Shown: positions 1 through 9,921, numbered from the stretch's first letter. The stretch is 64,000 nucleotides of DNA from an uncultured Cytophagales bacterium (GCA_913057175.1 CAJXNP010000014.1:185282-249281); one strand, 5' to 3'. Notes: generated by a model not told the origin, from the letters alone. A program made the numbers and translations.

Positions 1-2351
1 TCATCCCAGTGCTCTCGCGAGGTAGTAGATCCCAACTCAATCCATCGGCCGTAGCTGGGAAAATCCTTTTTATTCATCGCTTCGTAGGCAAGGTCATTGA
101 GATCATTTTCTGCCAGAACTTCAAAGAAATACCTCGTTCCGAAAATTCCCGTATCAAAGTGTCCGTCATTTGCCTTTATGTTGTTTACGAGTGACTGCAG
201 TACAGCTTTCTTTCTTTCATCAGGGACCCCCATTCTCAATGCCAGAACATTACCACCTCCATTTCCATAAGTTTGTTTTTCTTTATCGAAAAATGTGTTG
301 TGAAATGCATTTTTAGTATGAAGAGCAAGATCAGCATACTTTTTAGCATCTTCTGTTTTACCTAATATTTCTGCTGCTTTTGCAGTAATATCAGCACAAA
401 GCCAATAGTAGAAGGTGTGAACTAATTCATCAGGTACTTGTGGTCCGGGAAATGCCCACTCCCCAAGGTTAAACCATTTCAAAATTTCACCGGTTCCACC
501 TCTTCGCTGCGAGTACATAATGCCCTTTTCATTCACCCACTGGTCCATGTAATGGATGTAGCCCTTCATCGATTCGAAATTGTCTGCCAGCATGTCGATA
601 GCGCCATAATGCTGATAAAACTCCCATGGCATAATGCAAATAGCCGCTCCCCAGGCCACGCCACCCCCACAACCCGGTTGCCAGGGCGCACCATTGGGAA
701 CGTAACCGGTACTTTTCACCTGGGCATCGTGAATATCCTGGATCCATTTATGGTAAAAATTGCGAGCATCATAATTGTACAAGACTGTCTGGACAGCTAC
801 CTGACCATCTCCTGTGTAAGCCGACCGCTCCCTGTGTGGACAATCAGAGGCAATCCCTCCGTGCATGTTGTCCACTTGGCTTCTTTTCCAAATTTTATTG
901 ATGTCATTAAATAATTCATTGGAAGTTTGGAAGGTGGCTGATTCATGGACTTCGGTGTAGACTGCTTCTGCCGTGAGATGTTCCGGACTCAATTCCCCCG
1001 GCCAGTTTTTCACTTCAATTCCGCTAAAAACAAACCAATTAAAACGGGGAGCGTAGTTTCCTGGGCCATTTCCATCACAGATATAAGAATTTTCACCGGA
1101 GTATAAATTTCCATTGAATGAAATATCGATTTGATGTCCGGCGGGGCCATCAACATTATTTAACCGGACCCAGCCACTGATCTCCACTCCAAAATCTACC
1201 TGGTAGTCGCCATTCTCCATTTTTTCTATCGATACAGGCTGAAAGGTTTCCATCACCTTGTCCGGGTATGCGGTATGGGCGACAAGTTCCCCGCCAGGCG
1301 CTCTCTTAACGACCGTGTTTTGCCAGGAACTATCATCAAAATCATTGGTGCTCCAACCGTCAAGTTCCTTTCGGGCATCGTATATTTCGCCGTAATACAC
1401 CATGTTTTTCAGAATGGGTCCTTTCGCAATTTTCCAGGATTCATCGGAAATAATTACTTCTTCACTACCATCCTGGTAGGTAAGGTGTATTTGCCCCATA
1501 AATCGTGGAGTTCCATATCCTTCGGCCCAGAATTTTTCCGGATTGTAAAAACCATTTCCCAGGATACTTCCAACAGTATTTTCACCTTTTTGCAGCAAAT
1601 TTGAAAGGTCATAGGCCAGGTAAAACACTTTGTACCGGGTAAAATCGTCCGGTACGTTTATGTTGGCATTCGCCAATGCAGGCCGTTTACCATAATTTGT
1701 TTGATTGGGCACCAAAACATCATCTCCTACTTTTTTGCCGTTGGCATAGAGTTCAAAATATCCGAGACCGGTTACATATGCTACCGCGCTTTTTATTTCC
1801 TTTTCGATTACAAATTTTTTCCTCAAGAGTGGGGCAGGTGGGCCAAAAGTGTCCGGTATTTGCTGAGGGTAGTTCGTGCGCGGATATGCATCTTCACCTT
1901 GCCATGGCGCTCCAATCCATTGGGCTTTCCATTCATCTGCCTCCAGAATGCCCATTTTCCATTGTGCTGGTTCACTCCATGGTGAAGCGTTATCATCATT
2001 ATCCCAAACCCTGACCTGCCACCAGCAATCTTGTCGGCTGTTTAATGGTTTGCCTTCATAGATGATCCTCGACGACTCACCGGATACTACCTTTTCACTA
2101 TCCCACATGTCCGGGTCACTGAGCTTATCCTTTGTACTGGCAACCCGAATTTGATAAGCCGTCTGAGCCAGTCCACGTTTATCTAGAAGAGCCTCGTTGA
2201 TCCATGATAACCGTGGTTGGCCTATATCAATCAATGGCTGATCGCTCCGGTATTCGCAGCTAAGGGATACAGGACTGATCTGAGCAACCTGACTTGTTTG
2301 CTGGCAGCTTAATAGAATGAAGATTGTGATGATAAATATTAGAGGGCGCAT
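1..2351 (-). CDS. Alpha-L-rhamnosidase-like lipoprotein, GH78 type (3' end outside window)
   Basis: Translating the minus strand from the ATG at 2351 gives about 783 open codons up to the left edge, so the C-terminus is missing. The protein begins with a hydrophobic leader ending in LLSC (Cys16), a lipobox. An N-terminal fibronectin-like region (around SLSCEYRSDQPLIDI and the WQVRVWD strand) is followed by a jelly-roll region. The GH78 hallmark lies near residues 502-515 as DCPHRERSAYTGD, matching the family's DCPxRxExxxWTGD. The last visible residues, STTSREHWD, fit the conserved TTxWExW segment near the end of the barrel. GH78 enzymes release terminal alpha-L-rhamnose from rhamnosides such as rhamnogalacturonan or ulvan oligosaccharides. 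The gene is divergent from the operon at 2928. Family assignment is strong; the substrate is inferred. Confidence 0.88.
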   Translation of the reverse strand, partial: MRPLIFIITIFILLSCQQTSQVAQISPVSLSCEYRSDQPLIDIGQPRLSWINEALLDKRGLAQTAYQIRVASTKDKLSDPDMWDSEKVVSGESSRIIYEGKPLNSRQDCWWQVRVWDNDDNASPWSEPAQWKMGILEADEWKAQWIGAPWQGEDAYPRTNYPQQIPDTFGPPAPLLRKKFVIEKEIKSAVAYVTGLGYFELYANGKKVGDDVLVPNQTNYGKRPALANANINVPDDFTRYKVFYLAYDLSNLLQKGENTVGSILGNGFYNPEKFWAEGYGTPRFMGQIHLTYQDGSEEVIISDESWKIAKGPILKNMVYYGEIYDARKELDGWSTNDFDDSSWQNTVVKRAPGGELVAHTAYPDKVMETFQPVSIEKMENGDYQVDFGVEISGWVRLNNVDGPAGHQIDISFNGNLYSGENSYICDGNGPGNYAPRFNWFVFSGIEVKNWPGELSPEHLTAEAVYTEVHESATFQTSNELFNDINKIWKRSQVDNMHGGIASDCPHRERSAYTGDGQVAVQTVLYNYDARNFYHKWIQDIHDAQVKSTGYVPNGAPWQPGCGGGVAWGAAICIMPWEFYQHYGAIDMLADNFESMKGYIHYMDQWVNEKGIMYSQRRGGTGEILKWFNLGEWAFPGPQVPDELVHTFYYWLCADITAKAAEILGKTEDAKKYADLALHTKNAFHNTFFDKEKQTYGNGGGNVLALRMGVPDERKKAVLQSLVNNIKANDGHFDTGIFGTRYFFEVLAENDLNDLAYEAMNKKDFPSYGRWIELGSTTSREHWD

Positions 2352-2927
2352 GAAAATTGGGTCTATTTGAATGAATTTCTGTACTTAAATATGACTTTTA
2401 GTTGAATCAATTCAATATAATCTAAGTCAATATTTGATCGTAAAATGTTTTTATTGCTTGTCATCTAGAAATAAATTGACTCAATTTATTAATTTCTTTT
2501 TATAGTAATTTTTCATTCTTTTCTTAGATCTCCGACCTTTTTATAAATCTGATTTTAGAGTTAAGATTTTAATGCTTCTATGTGGCCTTGTAAAATAATT
2601 TAAGCATAATATTTTTGGAAATTTTTCTAAAAATAAACTTGATATCGGGTCTATTTTGAATGGAGGCCGTTTTTTTATCGTTGATTCAACCTTTGAGAAA
2701 CCATTATTAGACTTAAAAGAGCGAGGCTCCGGAATACCTTGTTGCGTGATCATTAATCAAATATTCACATTCTTAAGCCTCAAAAGAGTGATCGAATAGA
2801 TAGTGATTTTTTAATAGCAATATCCTCTCTTGTTCTTAGGTGACAGGTAGAAATTTCTTTATTATTTTAAAGAAAACGCATGAAAGTGGGGGATAGGTTG
2901 ACTATTGGATGTGTGTACATTTAGAGT
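2352..2927. other. 576-bp AT-rich divergent intergenic region
   Basis: This gap separates the divergent GH78 gene and the operon starting at 2928, so it should hold promoters for both. A minus-strand frame of 70 codons (2541-2753) and a plus-strand frame of about 65 codons ending near 2800 are open. The plus-strand frame loosely resembles the end of a LacI-type effector domain, but it has no start codon and no context, so neither is called a gene. A G-rich motif shared with other transcription units of the locus lies at 2881-2897 and is listed separately. Confidence 0.5.
2881..2897 (+). promoter_or_regulatory. Shared G-rich motif, copy 1 (GAAAGTGGGGGATAGG)
   Basis: The sequence TGAAAGTGGGGGATAGG ends 30 bases before the ATG at 2928. 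Closely similar sequences, all with a GGGGAT core preceded by a purine-rich stretch, lie at 11756-11773, 37234-37250 and, on the minus strand, 10846-10854, each upstream of a gene of this locus. At 2897 and 11773 the distance to the chosen start codon is nearly the same (30 and 31 bases). A common operator or promoter element is inferred. Confidence 0.4.
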
Positions 2928-4415
2928 ATGAAAAAATGTTTATTCTTTATTGTTTTACTTGTCCACATAAAAACAGGATTGTTTGCCCAAACATCCATTC
3001 CCATGGATGGATTTTTTGGTGTGAATGTTTTTCGATGCCAGGAATCACCTGAAGACATAGATGATATTTCAAGTTGGATAAGGGATTATACTCATTGGAG
3101 CTACTTTGAACCAAACAACAATGAATATCGTTTCATGGATGCCATCCTTCCTAAAATCAAGGATACAGTCAATTACGATGACTATTACAAGCAGCTCAAA
3201 GCATTAGGAGTCCAATCGCTCTTTGTGGTCATGAGCTCACCCAAATGGGCAAGTAGTCGTCCGGATGATGAGAAATATGATCAGTTTGCCCCATCGTTGG
3301 ATCAAGGTGGTTTAGAGCCGGAGCATTACAAAGAATACGCTGAATTTTTTTATCAGCTGGCAGCGAGATATGGTGGTAAAAAACACGATGAAAAAGATTT
3401 GTTGACGAGAGATAAACTTTCAGGGTTGGACCTGGTGAGTGTGATTGAACCGGAAAACGAACCTGATGGTCCTCCTGATTGGGGAGATCAGATCACACTG
3501 GAGGAGTACGCCGCCATGCTGAATGCTGCCTATGATGGAAATGAAGGAAAGTTAGGCAAAGGATACGGGGTAAAGGCAGCTGATCCGGATATGCCTGTTT
3601 CCATCGGGGGGTTAGGATTTAACCTGATTGCGTTGAAAGAGATTGTGGAATTAGCGGGAAGGCAGCCTTTTGATGTCATCAACGTTCATTTTTATACCTT
3701 CAAACATGTTCGCGAGAATTACCGTATAGCCACCCCTCCGGAATGGTCCAGTTTGGAGTCCGACATGCGTGAAATAGCTGAATGGCGAAACAAAAATGCA
3801 CCAGGTAAACCGGTTTGGCTAACAGAAATAGGTTGGGACACCAAGGATTACAGCACGGAGCAAGTATCTGAACAGGAGGCGGCCAATTACCTGATCAGAA
3901 GTTATTTACTCTCATTAGGTGCAGGGGTGGAAAAATGCTTTTGGTTTATTTTCCGGGACCTGGATGATGGAGGCAAACCACAGGTTTTTTCCTCCAGTGG
4001 ACTATTTGAAAATAACAATGTGGAATGGCAGGGGAAGACGCGCTTGAAACCCAAGTTAACTTATTGGTACAATGCCACTTTCAAGAGCCTGACTGAGGAT
4101 TATGTCTTTGAAGGAGACTTTCATGTTTTAAAAGATTCGACGGTTCGGCAATATGACTTTGCTGACGCAGATGAATCAAAAAAGCTTTCTGTTTTGTGGT
4201 ATTGCCCCAAAGAACGCAAACGATGGGATCCGATCCCTGAACCGCTGGAAATTGACCATGATTTCCAGGTTCCCGAAGGTTGGAAATTAATGAAGGTGCT
4301 TCGACCGGTAGATGGTACGATGAAAGGAAAGGAGGTGAATTTCACTACCAACCAGTCTGATGTAAAGTTCAAATTAGATGGCACACCGGTATTTGTTTTT
4401 TTGGAGAAGAAATAA
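2928..4415 (+). CDS. Clan GH-A glycoside hydrolase, GH39-like
   Basis: This 495-residue protein has a signal peptide ending at FAQ (residue 21) and a (beta/alpha)8-type fold. Residues 174-179, EPENEP, carry the clan GH-A acid/base motif with Glu178 as the likely catalytic acid. WLTEIGWDT places the likely nucleophile at Glu300. This Asn-Glu plus late-Glu arrangement is typical of retaining clan A enzymes such as beta-xylosidases of GH39. A C-terminal beta-rich segment (about 390-490) follows the barrel. It is the first gene of a four-gene operon, 4 bases upstream of a GH105 gene. GH39 members occur in reported ulvan loci beside GH78 and GH105, which fits the neighbours. The exact family cannot be fixed without a profile search. 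Confidence 0.7.
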   Translation: MKKCLFFIVLLVHIKTGLFAQTSIPMDGFFGVNVFRCQESPEDIDDISSWIRDYTHWSYFEPNNNEYRFMDAILPKIKDTVNYDDYYKQLKALGVQSLFVVMSSPKWASSRPDDEKYDQFAPSLDQGGLEPEHYKEYAEFFYQLAARYGGKKHDEKDLLTRDKLSGLDLVSVIEPENEPDGPPDWGDQITLEEYAAMLNAAYDGNEGKLGKGYGVKAADPDMPVSIGGLGFNLIALKEIVELAGRQPFDVINVHFYTFKHVRENYRIATPPEWSSLESDMREIAEWRNKNAPGKPVWLTEIGWDTKDYSTEQVSEQEAANYLIRSYLLSLGAGVEKCFWFIFRDLDDGGKPQVFSSSGLFENNNVEWQGKTRLKPKLTYWYNATFKSLTEDYVFEGDFHVLKDSTVRQYDFADADESKKLSVLWYCPKERKRWDPIPEPLEIDHDFQVPEGWKLMKVLRPVDGTMKGKEVNFTTNQSDVKFKLDGTPVFVFLEKK

Positions 4416-4419
4416 ATCG

Positions 4420-5505
4420 ATGAAAAACCTATTTTTTTCGGTGATCCTGCTCGCCTTAACTTACGCAGGCGCGGCTCAATCAAGTCTCCATACGGATGAA
4501 GTACTTGGATTGGCCGGGAAAGTTGCCGATTGGCAGTTGGCAAATCCCGGTGAAAAGGCGCAGAATACATGGGAATATGGCACGTTCTATTCCGGCCTTA
4601 TCGATTTGTATCAGGTTACCAGAGAAAAAAAATACCTGGATGCTATTGTCAAAATGGGCGAAGAGATCAATTGGGAGCTTCGACCCAGGCCTTACGATGC
4701 CAATGTCTATGCCATCGGACATGCCTTGTTTGAGTTGTATGAAATCACAGGTGAGAAATACATGATCGACAAATTGCGCCATACCATGGACATGCCATTG
4801 ATGCGTTGGCTGGAGCCCGAAGTTGTATTTGATGGGAACAAATACTGGTGGGAGTGGTGGACTTGGTGTGATGCACTTTTCATGGCTCCTCCGACGTATG
4901 CCAGGGGAGCAAAGCTGCTCAATCGTCCGGAGTACCTGGATTATATGGTAAAAATGTGGAAGCTAACTTCCGATTACCTCTATAGCCCGGAAGACAGCCT
5001 TTATTTCAGGGATGATCGCTTTTTTAAAAAAAGAGAAGACACAGGGGTTAAAATATTTTGGTCCAGGGGAAACGGCTGGGTAATTGGAGGATTGTGCAAA
5101 GTTCTGGAATACCTGCCTGAAGATCATCCTGAGAGACCTTTTTTTGAACATCAATTTGTGGAAATGATGACCAGGGTCAAAGATTTACAGCTTGAAAGTG
5201 GTGGCTGGCCGACAAGTTTACTTCGAACGGATGACAATAAAGTAATCGAAACAAGTGGAACGGCTTTTTTCTGCTATGGAATGGCATGGGGGATCAATCA
5301 CCACTTGTTGTCAGAGAAGGAATTTTTGCCTTCTGTTTCGAGCGCCTGGAAATTGCTTGAAAGTTGTGTGGAAGAAGATGGAAAACTTGGTTATGTGCAG
5401 CAGGTAGGAGACCAGCCGGATGAAGTTAGCCGCGAAGACACAGAAGCTTACGGAACGGGGGCCTTGTTGATGGCTGGAAGTGAATTGTATAAGCTTTTGA
5501 AATAG
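4420..5505 (+). CDS. Unsaturated uronyl hydrolase, GH105 (YteR-like)
   Basis: The start at 4420 gives 361 residues with signal peptide MKNLFFSVILLALTYAGAAQ; an upstream ATG at 4378 would overlap the previous gene and hide the signal, so it was rejected. The family's two key aspartates appear in PYDANVYAIG (Asp93) and WTWCDALFMAPPTY (Asp151). The WSRGNGW motif that shapes the substrate pocket is present near residues 218-224. GH105 enzymes hydrate and cleave the 4,5-unsaturated uronic acid left at the non-reducing end by polysaccharide lyases, usually next to rhamnose. The gene begins 4 bases after the GH39-like gene, so co-translation is likely. The protein is expected in the periplasm. Family call is firm; the lyase supplying its substrate is not certain. 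Confidence 0.92.
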   Translation: MKNLFFSVILLALTYAGAAQSSLHTDEVLGLAGKVADWQLANPGEKAQNTWEYGTFYSGLIDLYQVTREKKYLDAIVKMGEEINWELRPRPYDANVYAIGHALFELYEITGEKYMIDKLRHTMDMPLMRWLEPEVVFDGNKYWWEWWTWCDALFMAPPTYARGAKLLNRPEYLDYMVKMWKLTSDYLYSPEDSLYFRDDRFFKKREDTGVKIFWSRGNGWVIGGLCKVLEYLPEDHPERPFFEHQFVEMMTRVKDLQLESGGWPTSLLRTDDNKVIETSGTAFFCYGMAWGINHHLLSEKEFLPSVSSAWKLLESCVEEDGKLGYVQQVGDQPDEVSREDTEAYGTGALLMAGSELYKLLK

Positions 5506-5583
5506 ATAATAAGCTGATCTTTGGTATTCCACTTGATGAACTGGAAATGGAAAATTTTGACAATTATTAATATTAAGGGTTGA

Positions 5584-7452
5584 ATGAGAATTTTTTTGGG
5601 AAAAAATTGGGCGTTTTTCATTTTGTTGGCATTGACGACATGTCAACAAAAAGAGATTGAAACAATTCATCTCTATGAAATGAAGGAAATAGTTTTGACT
5701 ACCGAAAATGAATATAACAATCCGTACACGGAAGTGGAATGCTGGGTTGAATTGACGGGGCCTGATTTTCATAAAAAGATTTATGGTTTCTGGAATGGTG
5801 GTGGGGAATTCCTTGTTCGGGTCGTAGCGACCAAGCCTGGTATTTGGAAATGGAAAAGCTATTCCAACCAGGAGGATAATGGCCTTAACGGCAAATCAGG
5901 TTCTTTCAAAGCCATCGACTGGACAATTGACGAGTTAAATGAAAATCCGAACAGAAGAGGTTTCATAAAGGTAACCGAAAATGGCAAAGCGCTGGAATAT
6001 GCCGATGGCACACCGTTTTTCATGTTGGGTGACACATGGTGGTCCGCAGCAACCTGGCGCTTTCCCTTGAAAGGTAACACTCCCGGGACGGACTATGAAC
6101 CTCAGGACGGGATAAGCCTGGAAGAAGCCCTTGCCTTTCGCAAAAAGCAGGGCTACAACACCATTGCCATGATCGCTTCATTTCCAAACTGGGACACGGA
6201 TGAGTATCCCGCCCAATACACCAATGAAGATTCCATCGGCGTACGTCAGGCATGGGAGAAAAACGGCATGAATACGGCCAAGGACATGCATGATGATGAG
6301 GGCAACAGGCCATTCGAAATATGGAAAAAACCCGGGATCATAGCCAATTTTAATCTCATCAACCCGGAATATTTCAAGAATCTGGATAAAAAAATAAACT
6401 ATCTTCAATCGCAGGGATTTGTTACGTTTTTGGAAACGGTGAGAAGGGATCACGGGCCTACATGGAAGAAGTATTTTGATTGGCCGGGATCTTATGCGCG
6501 ATACGTGCAATACATCGCCTCCCGCTATGGCGCGAATAATATTCTTTTCAGCGGTATTCACCTCGACTGGATAACTGAGGGGTTTAGCCTTAGCGCCGAT
6601 GAGTTTAACGAGGCATTGACTTTTCATTATCAAAAATATGGAGGATTGCCTTTCGGACAGCCCCACACCATTTTGATAGATGGTTCAACCTACGAGCAGT
6701 TTGGACATGGCGAGGAAGCGCCCTGGTTGACGATGCATGCGGTGGGAAATTCGCCACGAAATCATGGTTTTTATCCGATGATTGAAGAAATTTTTCAACT
6801 GGAACCACCCTATCCGGTAGCTAATCTGGAGCCGTACTATCCCGGCTGGAATCATGGTTGGCATAATAATGTTGCAGGAGAATTGCCTGAACCCGACTCA
6901 GATCGTGATAATTATTTTGGCCGCACCCAAATGTACGGTAGTGTTCTTTCCGGTGGACTAGCAGGACATATTTATGGTACTGGCGCTTACGATGGAAATA
7001 CGACCGGAGAAACAAGAAAACCCTCGGAAAGACCCTATATCTGGGAGGCTTTGAAATATTCCTCCGGGGCACAGATGCAATTCCTGGGAAAATTTATGTT
7101 ATCGGAAGGAAAAGCTTATCAGAAATGTATTCCGAAAAGGAATTTGCTTCACCCCGGCAAAGCCAAAAATGCTCCTGAAAATGGATTGGATGGTTGGGGA
7201 TTCCTTCTCCTGTCACCGGAAAATGACCTTGGATTCTTGTATTTTGAAAATGCTTCCGAGATTCCGTTCGTAAGTGAATTGAGACCTGATACTGATTATT
7301 CTATCGAATGGTTTGATCCGAAAACCGGAAACTGGTTGGAGATAAATGAAGGTCGTACAGATCACGGTGGGAAACTTGATTTGAAATCATTTCCCGGTGG
7401 TGAAAAGGTTTCTTCCAGGGATTGGGCGTTAAAAATTAAAATCGCTGAATGA
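5584..7452 (+). CDS. DUF5060/DUF4038 glycoside hydrolase-like lipoprotein (GH140-related)
   Basis: This 622-residue protein has a short leader ending ALTTC, probably a lipobox. Residues about 30-120 form a DUF5060-type beta-sandwich (CWVELTGPDFHKKIYGFWNG). Residues about 125-520 form a DUF4038 (beta/alpha)8 barrel beginning GRRFI-like and FMLGDTWWS. HLDWITEG and NLEPYYPGW (Glu416) are in the positions of the catalytic carboxylates of apiosidase-type GH140 enzymes. The last about 90 residues are a small beta domain (DFIEWFDP-type, ending EKVSSRDWALKIK). GH140 members remove apiose or related sugars from plant glycans, but many DUF4038 proteins have no known substrate. It sits in the same operon as GH105, and its stop codon overlaps the next start. 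Confidence 0.72.
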   Translation: MRIFLGKNWAFFILLALTTCQQKEIETIHLYEMKEIVLTTENEYNNPYTEVECWVELTGPDFHKKIYGFWNGGGEFLVRVVATKPGIWKWKSYSNQEDNGLNGKSGSFKAIDWTIDELNENPNRRGFIKVTENGKALEYADGTPFFMLGDTWWSAATWRFPLKGNTPGTDYEPQDGISLEEALAFRKKQGYNTIAMIASFPNWDTDEYPAQYTNEDSIGVRQAWEKNGMNTAKDMHDDEGNRPFEIWKKPGIIANFNLINPEYFKNLDKKINYLQSQGFVTFLETVRRDHGPTWKKYFDWPGSYARYVQYIASRYGANNILFSGIHLDWITEGFSLSADEFNEALTFHYQKYGGLPFGQPHTILIDGSTYEQFGHGEEAPWLTMHAVGNSPRNHGFYPMIEEIFQLEPPYPVANLEPYYPGWNHGWHNNVAGELPEPDSDRDNYFGRTQMYGSVLSGGLAGHIYGTGAYDGNTTGETRKPSERPYIWEALKYSSGAQMQFLGKFMLSEGKAYQKCIPKRNLLHPGKAKNAPENGLDGWGFLLLSPENDLGFLYFENASEIPFVSELRPDTDYSIEWFDPKTGNWLEINEGRTDHGGKLDLKSFPGGEKVSSRDWALKIKIAE

Positions 7453-8342
7453 TGATGTTAATTAAATATACATGGGCTGGATTTTTGTTATGCGTGTTGG
7501 GAATATTGTCTTCATGCCAGGAGAAGCACAAAAATGAATTGGTAGAAAAGATCCTCGGTACCGATGGGCTGGTCGCGCTATGGGACTTTAGTGAAAAAGC
7601 CGGGAAACAAAGAAAAGCCCTGGGATTGGGTGATTTTCCTTTAGCTGAAGCGAATGGAAAAATTGGACGTACCGATGAAGGGCCGATTTCAGGATATGCC
7701 GCTAAACTGGATAGTGGCAATTTTTTTATGCTCCCCTGGGAAGAAACAGGCGCTTTAAACATTTATGGAAAAGATCAGGGAGTGACGGTCATATCCTGGG
7801 TAAAATGGAGCGGAAAAGTAAGCTGTTTTGTCGGTGGCATGTGGAATGAATACCAGGATGGTGGCAAGAGGCAATATGGGCTTTTTGTTTCGCTGCCTCA
7901 TTATAATGGTGGTGATCAGGTCTGCGGACACATTTCCCGAACCGGAAAACCTACACCTCCATTTCCTTATTCCATTGATTATTCAGCCAGTAGGCAGGTT
8001 GTTCCGGTAAACGAATGGGTGTGCGTGGCTTTCTCTTACGACGGCGAATACATGCGTTCCTACCTCAACGGTGTTTTTGAATCTCGTAAGCCTGAACAGA
8101 TCGACAATACAACCGGATTTGAAGGTTATCCTGATGGACTGGTTCAAAGTAAAAATCCGTATCATTACCCCGATGGAATGGGAAACAACGGTTCTGATTT
8201 TACCGTTGGGGCGGTTTTGGTCAAAGGCGGAATGGGAAACTATTTCAAAGGCCAAATCGGTGGCTTGGCTGTTTTTGACAGGGCATTAAGCGATGAAGAA
8301 ATGAAGGGAATCGCCATTGTGCCTGATTTTGATGGTCAATAA
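7449..8342 (+). CDS. LamG-domain (concanavalin A-like) lipoprotein
   Basis: This 297-residue protein has a lipobox LSSC near residue 19. The rest is a laminin G-like beta-sandwich: GLVALWDFSE opens it, VISWVKWSG and WVCVAFSYDGEYMRSYLNG are typical central strands, and IGGLAVFDRALSDEEM is the usual closing signature. Such domains bind carbohydrate or accompany enzymes; no catalytic residues are recognisable. It overlaps the preceding DUF4038 gene by 4 bases (ATGA), indicating translational coupling, and ends the operon that starts at 2928. It is probably a surface glycan-binding protein, but a cryptic hydrolase cannot be excluded. Confidence 0.75.
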   Translation: MMMLIKYTWAGFLLCVLGILSSCQEKHKNELVEKILGTDGLVALWDFSEKAGKQRKALGLGDFPLAEANGKIGRTDEGPISGYAAKLDSGNFFMLPWEETGALNIYGKDQGVTVISWVKWSGKVSCFVGGMWNEYQDGGKRQYGLFVSLPHYNGGDQVCGHISRTGKPTPPFPYSIDYSASRQVVPVNEWVCVAFSYDGEYMRSYLNGVFESRKPEQIDNTTGFEGYPDGLVQSKNPYHYPDGMGNNGSDFTVGAVLVKGGMGNYFKGQIGGLAVFDRALSDEEMKGIAIVPDFDGQ

Positions 8343-8360
8343 AAACCCACTCGGATTTTT

Positions 8361-9869
8361 TCACTTTTCCGGCCCGTACACAACGATGTTTTGAATTCTA
8401 ACCGGATGTTCCTCTGATGGATTAAGAAGTTTGATCTTTATAGAATGCTTCCCTTCTGGCAGATCATACTTCCAGAACAGATCAGGGCTCCTGGTAACAA
8501 AATTTACAGGTATTTCAGTTTTTGATTGGAACTGGTCATCTACATACAATTCAATTTCGAAAACATAATCCGTACGGCTATCCCACGGAGCAGTCTCACC
8601 TGAAATGACAAAACCTGTCCCATCTATCACCCATTCCAACTCATCCTCCAATTTTTTATGAATCTCAATTTTGTCTTTGGGATATAATCTGGGAAAGCTT
8701 TTTTCAAAACGAACTGTTGATACAGGCTGAAGTGCAATATTCAGTTCATCGTCATGGACATTGCCTCCAGTCTGGTCAATTTGTTCAAGGGCAAGGTTAA
8801 AGCTGGCTTCGTACACATCAAGAAGCGACATTTTGGTGTATAAGAAATCAATGTCTTCTATTTCCTTTAATCCTTTTTTCCAGTTATCTGGAATATTTTC
8901 ATATCCCAATATGACCCCGAGAATACCACCTGCGGTAGAGGGATTGCAGTCAGAATCCTGTCCGGCTCTTGTCGATATTTCCATGGTTTGGGTAAAATCG
9001 CCTTTTCCGTAGAGCAGCCCTAAAACGACATAGGCAGCGTTGATTTTAGCATCGATGTTGAAAGAGCTGAACACACCATCCGGACAGCCTATATCTTCCG
9101 ACCACTTTTTCTGGATTTCAAACCAATTGGATTTCCAATCATCAGGATATTTCTCATGCCATTTGATCACGTCATTGATGCATTGATAAAATTGGCTTTC
9201 CGAAGGAATACTTTTTAAGGCCTCGCTAACAACATATTTTATGTCTTTGGTCAAAAATGCCAGGGAATACATATTGGCTACATAAACCCCGCCATACCAT
9301 CCATCGCCATAATTCATGATATGACCGATTTTGTCAGATAACTCAGAAGCTGATTGTGGTAATCCCGGATTCATAAGCCCGATAAAGTCTGCTTCAATCT
9401 GAAAATCGATGTCATCGGCGTGGGGATTATTTAACCAATGGCCTGACTCAGGGGGATTGATTCCATTCAGGAGATTGTACCTGCTAGCCTGGTTAGCATG
9501 CCACAATGCGTAATCTGCTTTCGCAAATGCCTGGGCAAAAGAATCGGCCGGTGCCTGAAGGCCATGTTTGACCAGAATTTCTACAAATGTCAGGTCCATG
9601 TAAATGTCGTCATAGAGGGTAGGACTGTTTTCAAAAGTCTGTTTCAAAGATTCAGAGCTCCAGTAAATGGGCTGATAGTCCTGGATGAAGGTGCCGTTGA
9701 ACCGAAATTCTGTCGGACCTCCAAATGTTACTCCAATCGTTTGCCCAGCCCAACCGCCTTTGATTTTATCTTTTAATTCTTCTCTGGAAAGCGTCAGGAA
9801 ATGTGGTTTGGGATTTTGTGCCAAGGCTGTCACACTTAAAAACATCAGAACGACAATACTTTTTTTCAT
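8361..9869 (-). CDS. ADP-ribosylglycohydrolase-superfamily exported protein
   Basis: This 502-residue protein has a signal peptide ending TALAQ. Residues about 25-350 match the all-helical ADP-ribosylglycohydrolase fold: KIKGGWAGQTIG near the start, LYDDIYMDL for one metal pair, HADDIDFQIEADF in the middle, and AGQDSDCNPSTAGGILG, the characteristic DxD metal-binding end motif. A C-terminal beta-sandwich (about 400-500) resembles a carbohydrate-binding jelly roll. Classical members remove ADP-ribose from proteins inside cells. An exported version inside a sugar-degradation locus more likely acts on glycans. It converges with the LamG gene (18-base gap) and lies downstream of the esterase on the same strand. 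The fold call is strong; the activity is unknown. Confidence 0.78.
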   Translation of the reverse strand: MKKSIVVLMFLSVTALAQNPKPHFLTLSREELKDKIKGGWAGQTIGVTFGGPTEFRFNGTFIQDYQPIYWSSESLKQTFENSPTLYDDIYMDLTFVEILVKHGLQAPADSFAQAFAKADYALWHANQASRYNLLNGINPPESGHWLNNPHADDIDFQIEADFIGLMNPGLPQSASELSDKIGHIMNYGDGWYGGVYVANMYSLAFLTKDIKYVVSEALKSIPSESQFYQCINDVIKWHEKYPDDWKSNWFEIQKKWSEDIGCPDGVFSSFNIDAKINAAYVVLGLLYGKGDFTQTMEISTRAGQDSDCNPSTAGGILGVILGYENIPDNWKKGLKEIEDIDFLYTKMSLLDVYEASFNLALEQIDQTGGNVHDDELNIALQPVSTVRFEKSFPRLYPKDKIEIHKKLEDELEWVIDGTGFVISGETAPWDSRTDYVFEIELYVDDQFQSKTEIPVNFVTRSPDLFWKYDLPEGKHSIKIKLLNPSEEHPVRIQNIVVYGPEK

Positions 9870-9921
9870 AATGGGAAAACAAAAATGTGGATAGAATTTA
9901 TTCAGGTTTTCTTATCTAGGA

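Noticed and set aside
438..914. 158-codon plus-strand frame
   Set aside because: It lies opposite the GH78 coding region, which translates cleanly on the minus strand; this frame has no signal or domain features and is a shadow.
2541..2753. 70-codon minus-strand frame in the divergent gap
   Set aside because: AT-rich, no recognisable domain, no ribosome site, and it would crowd the promoters of both neighbours.
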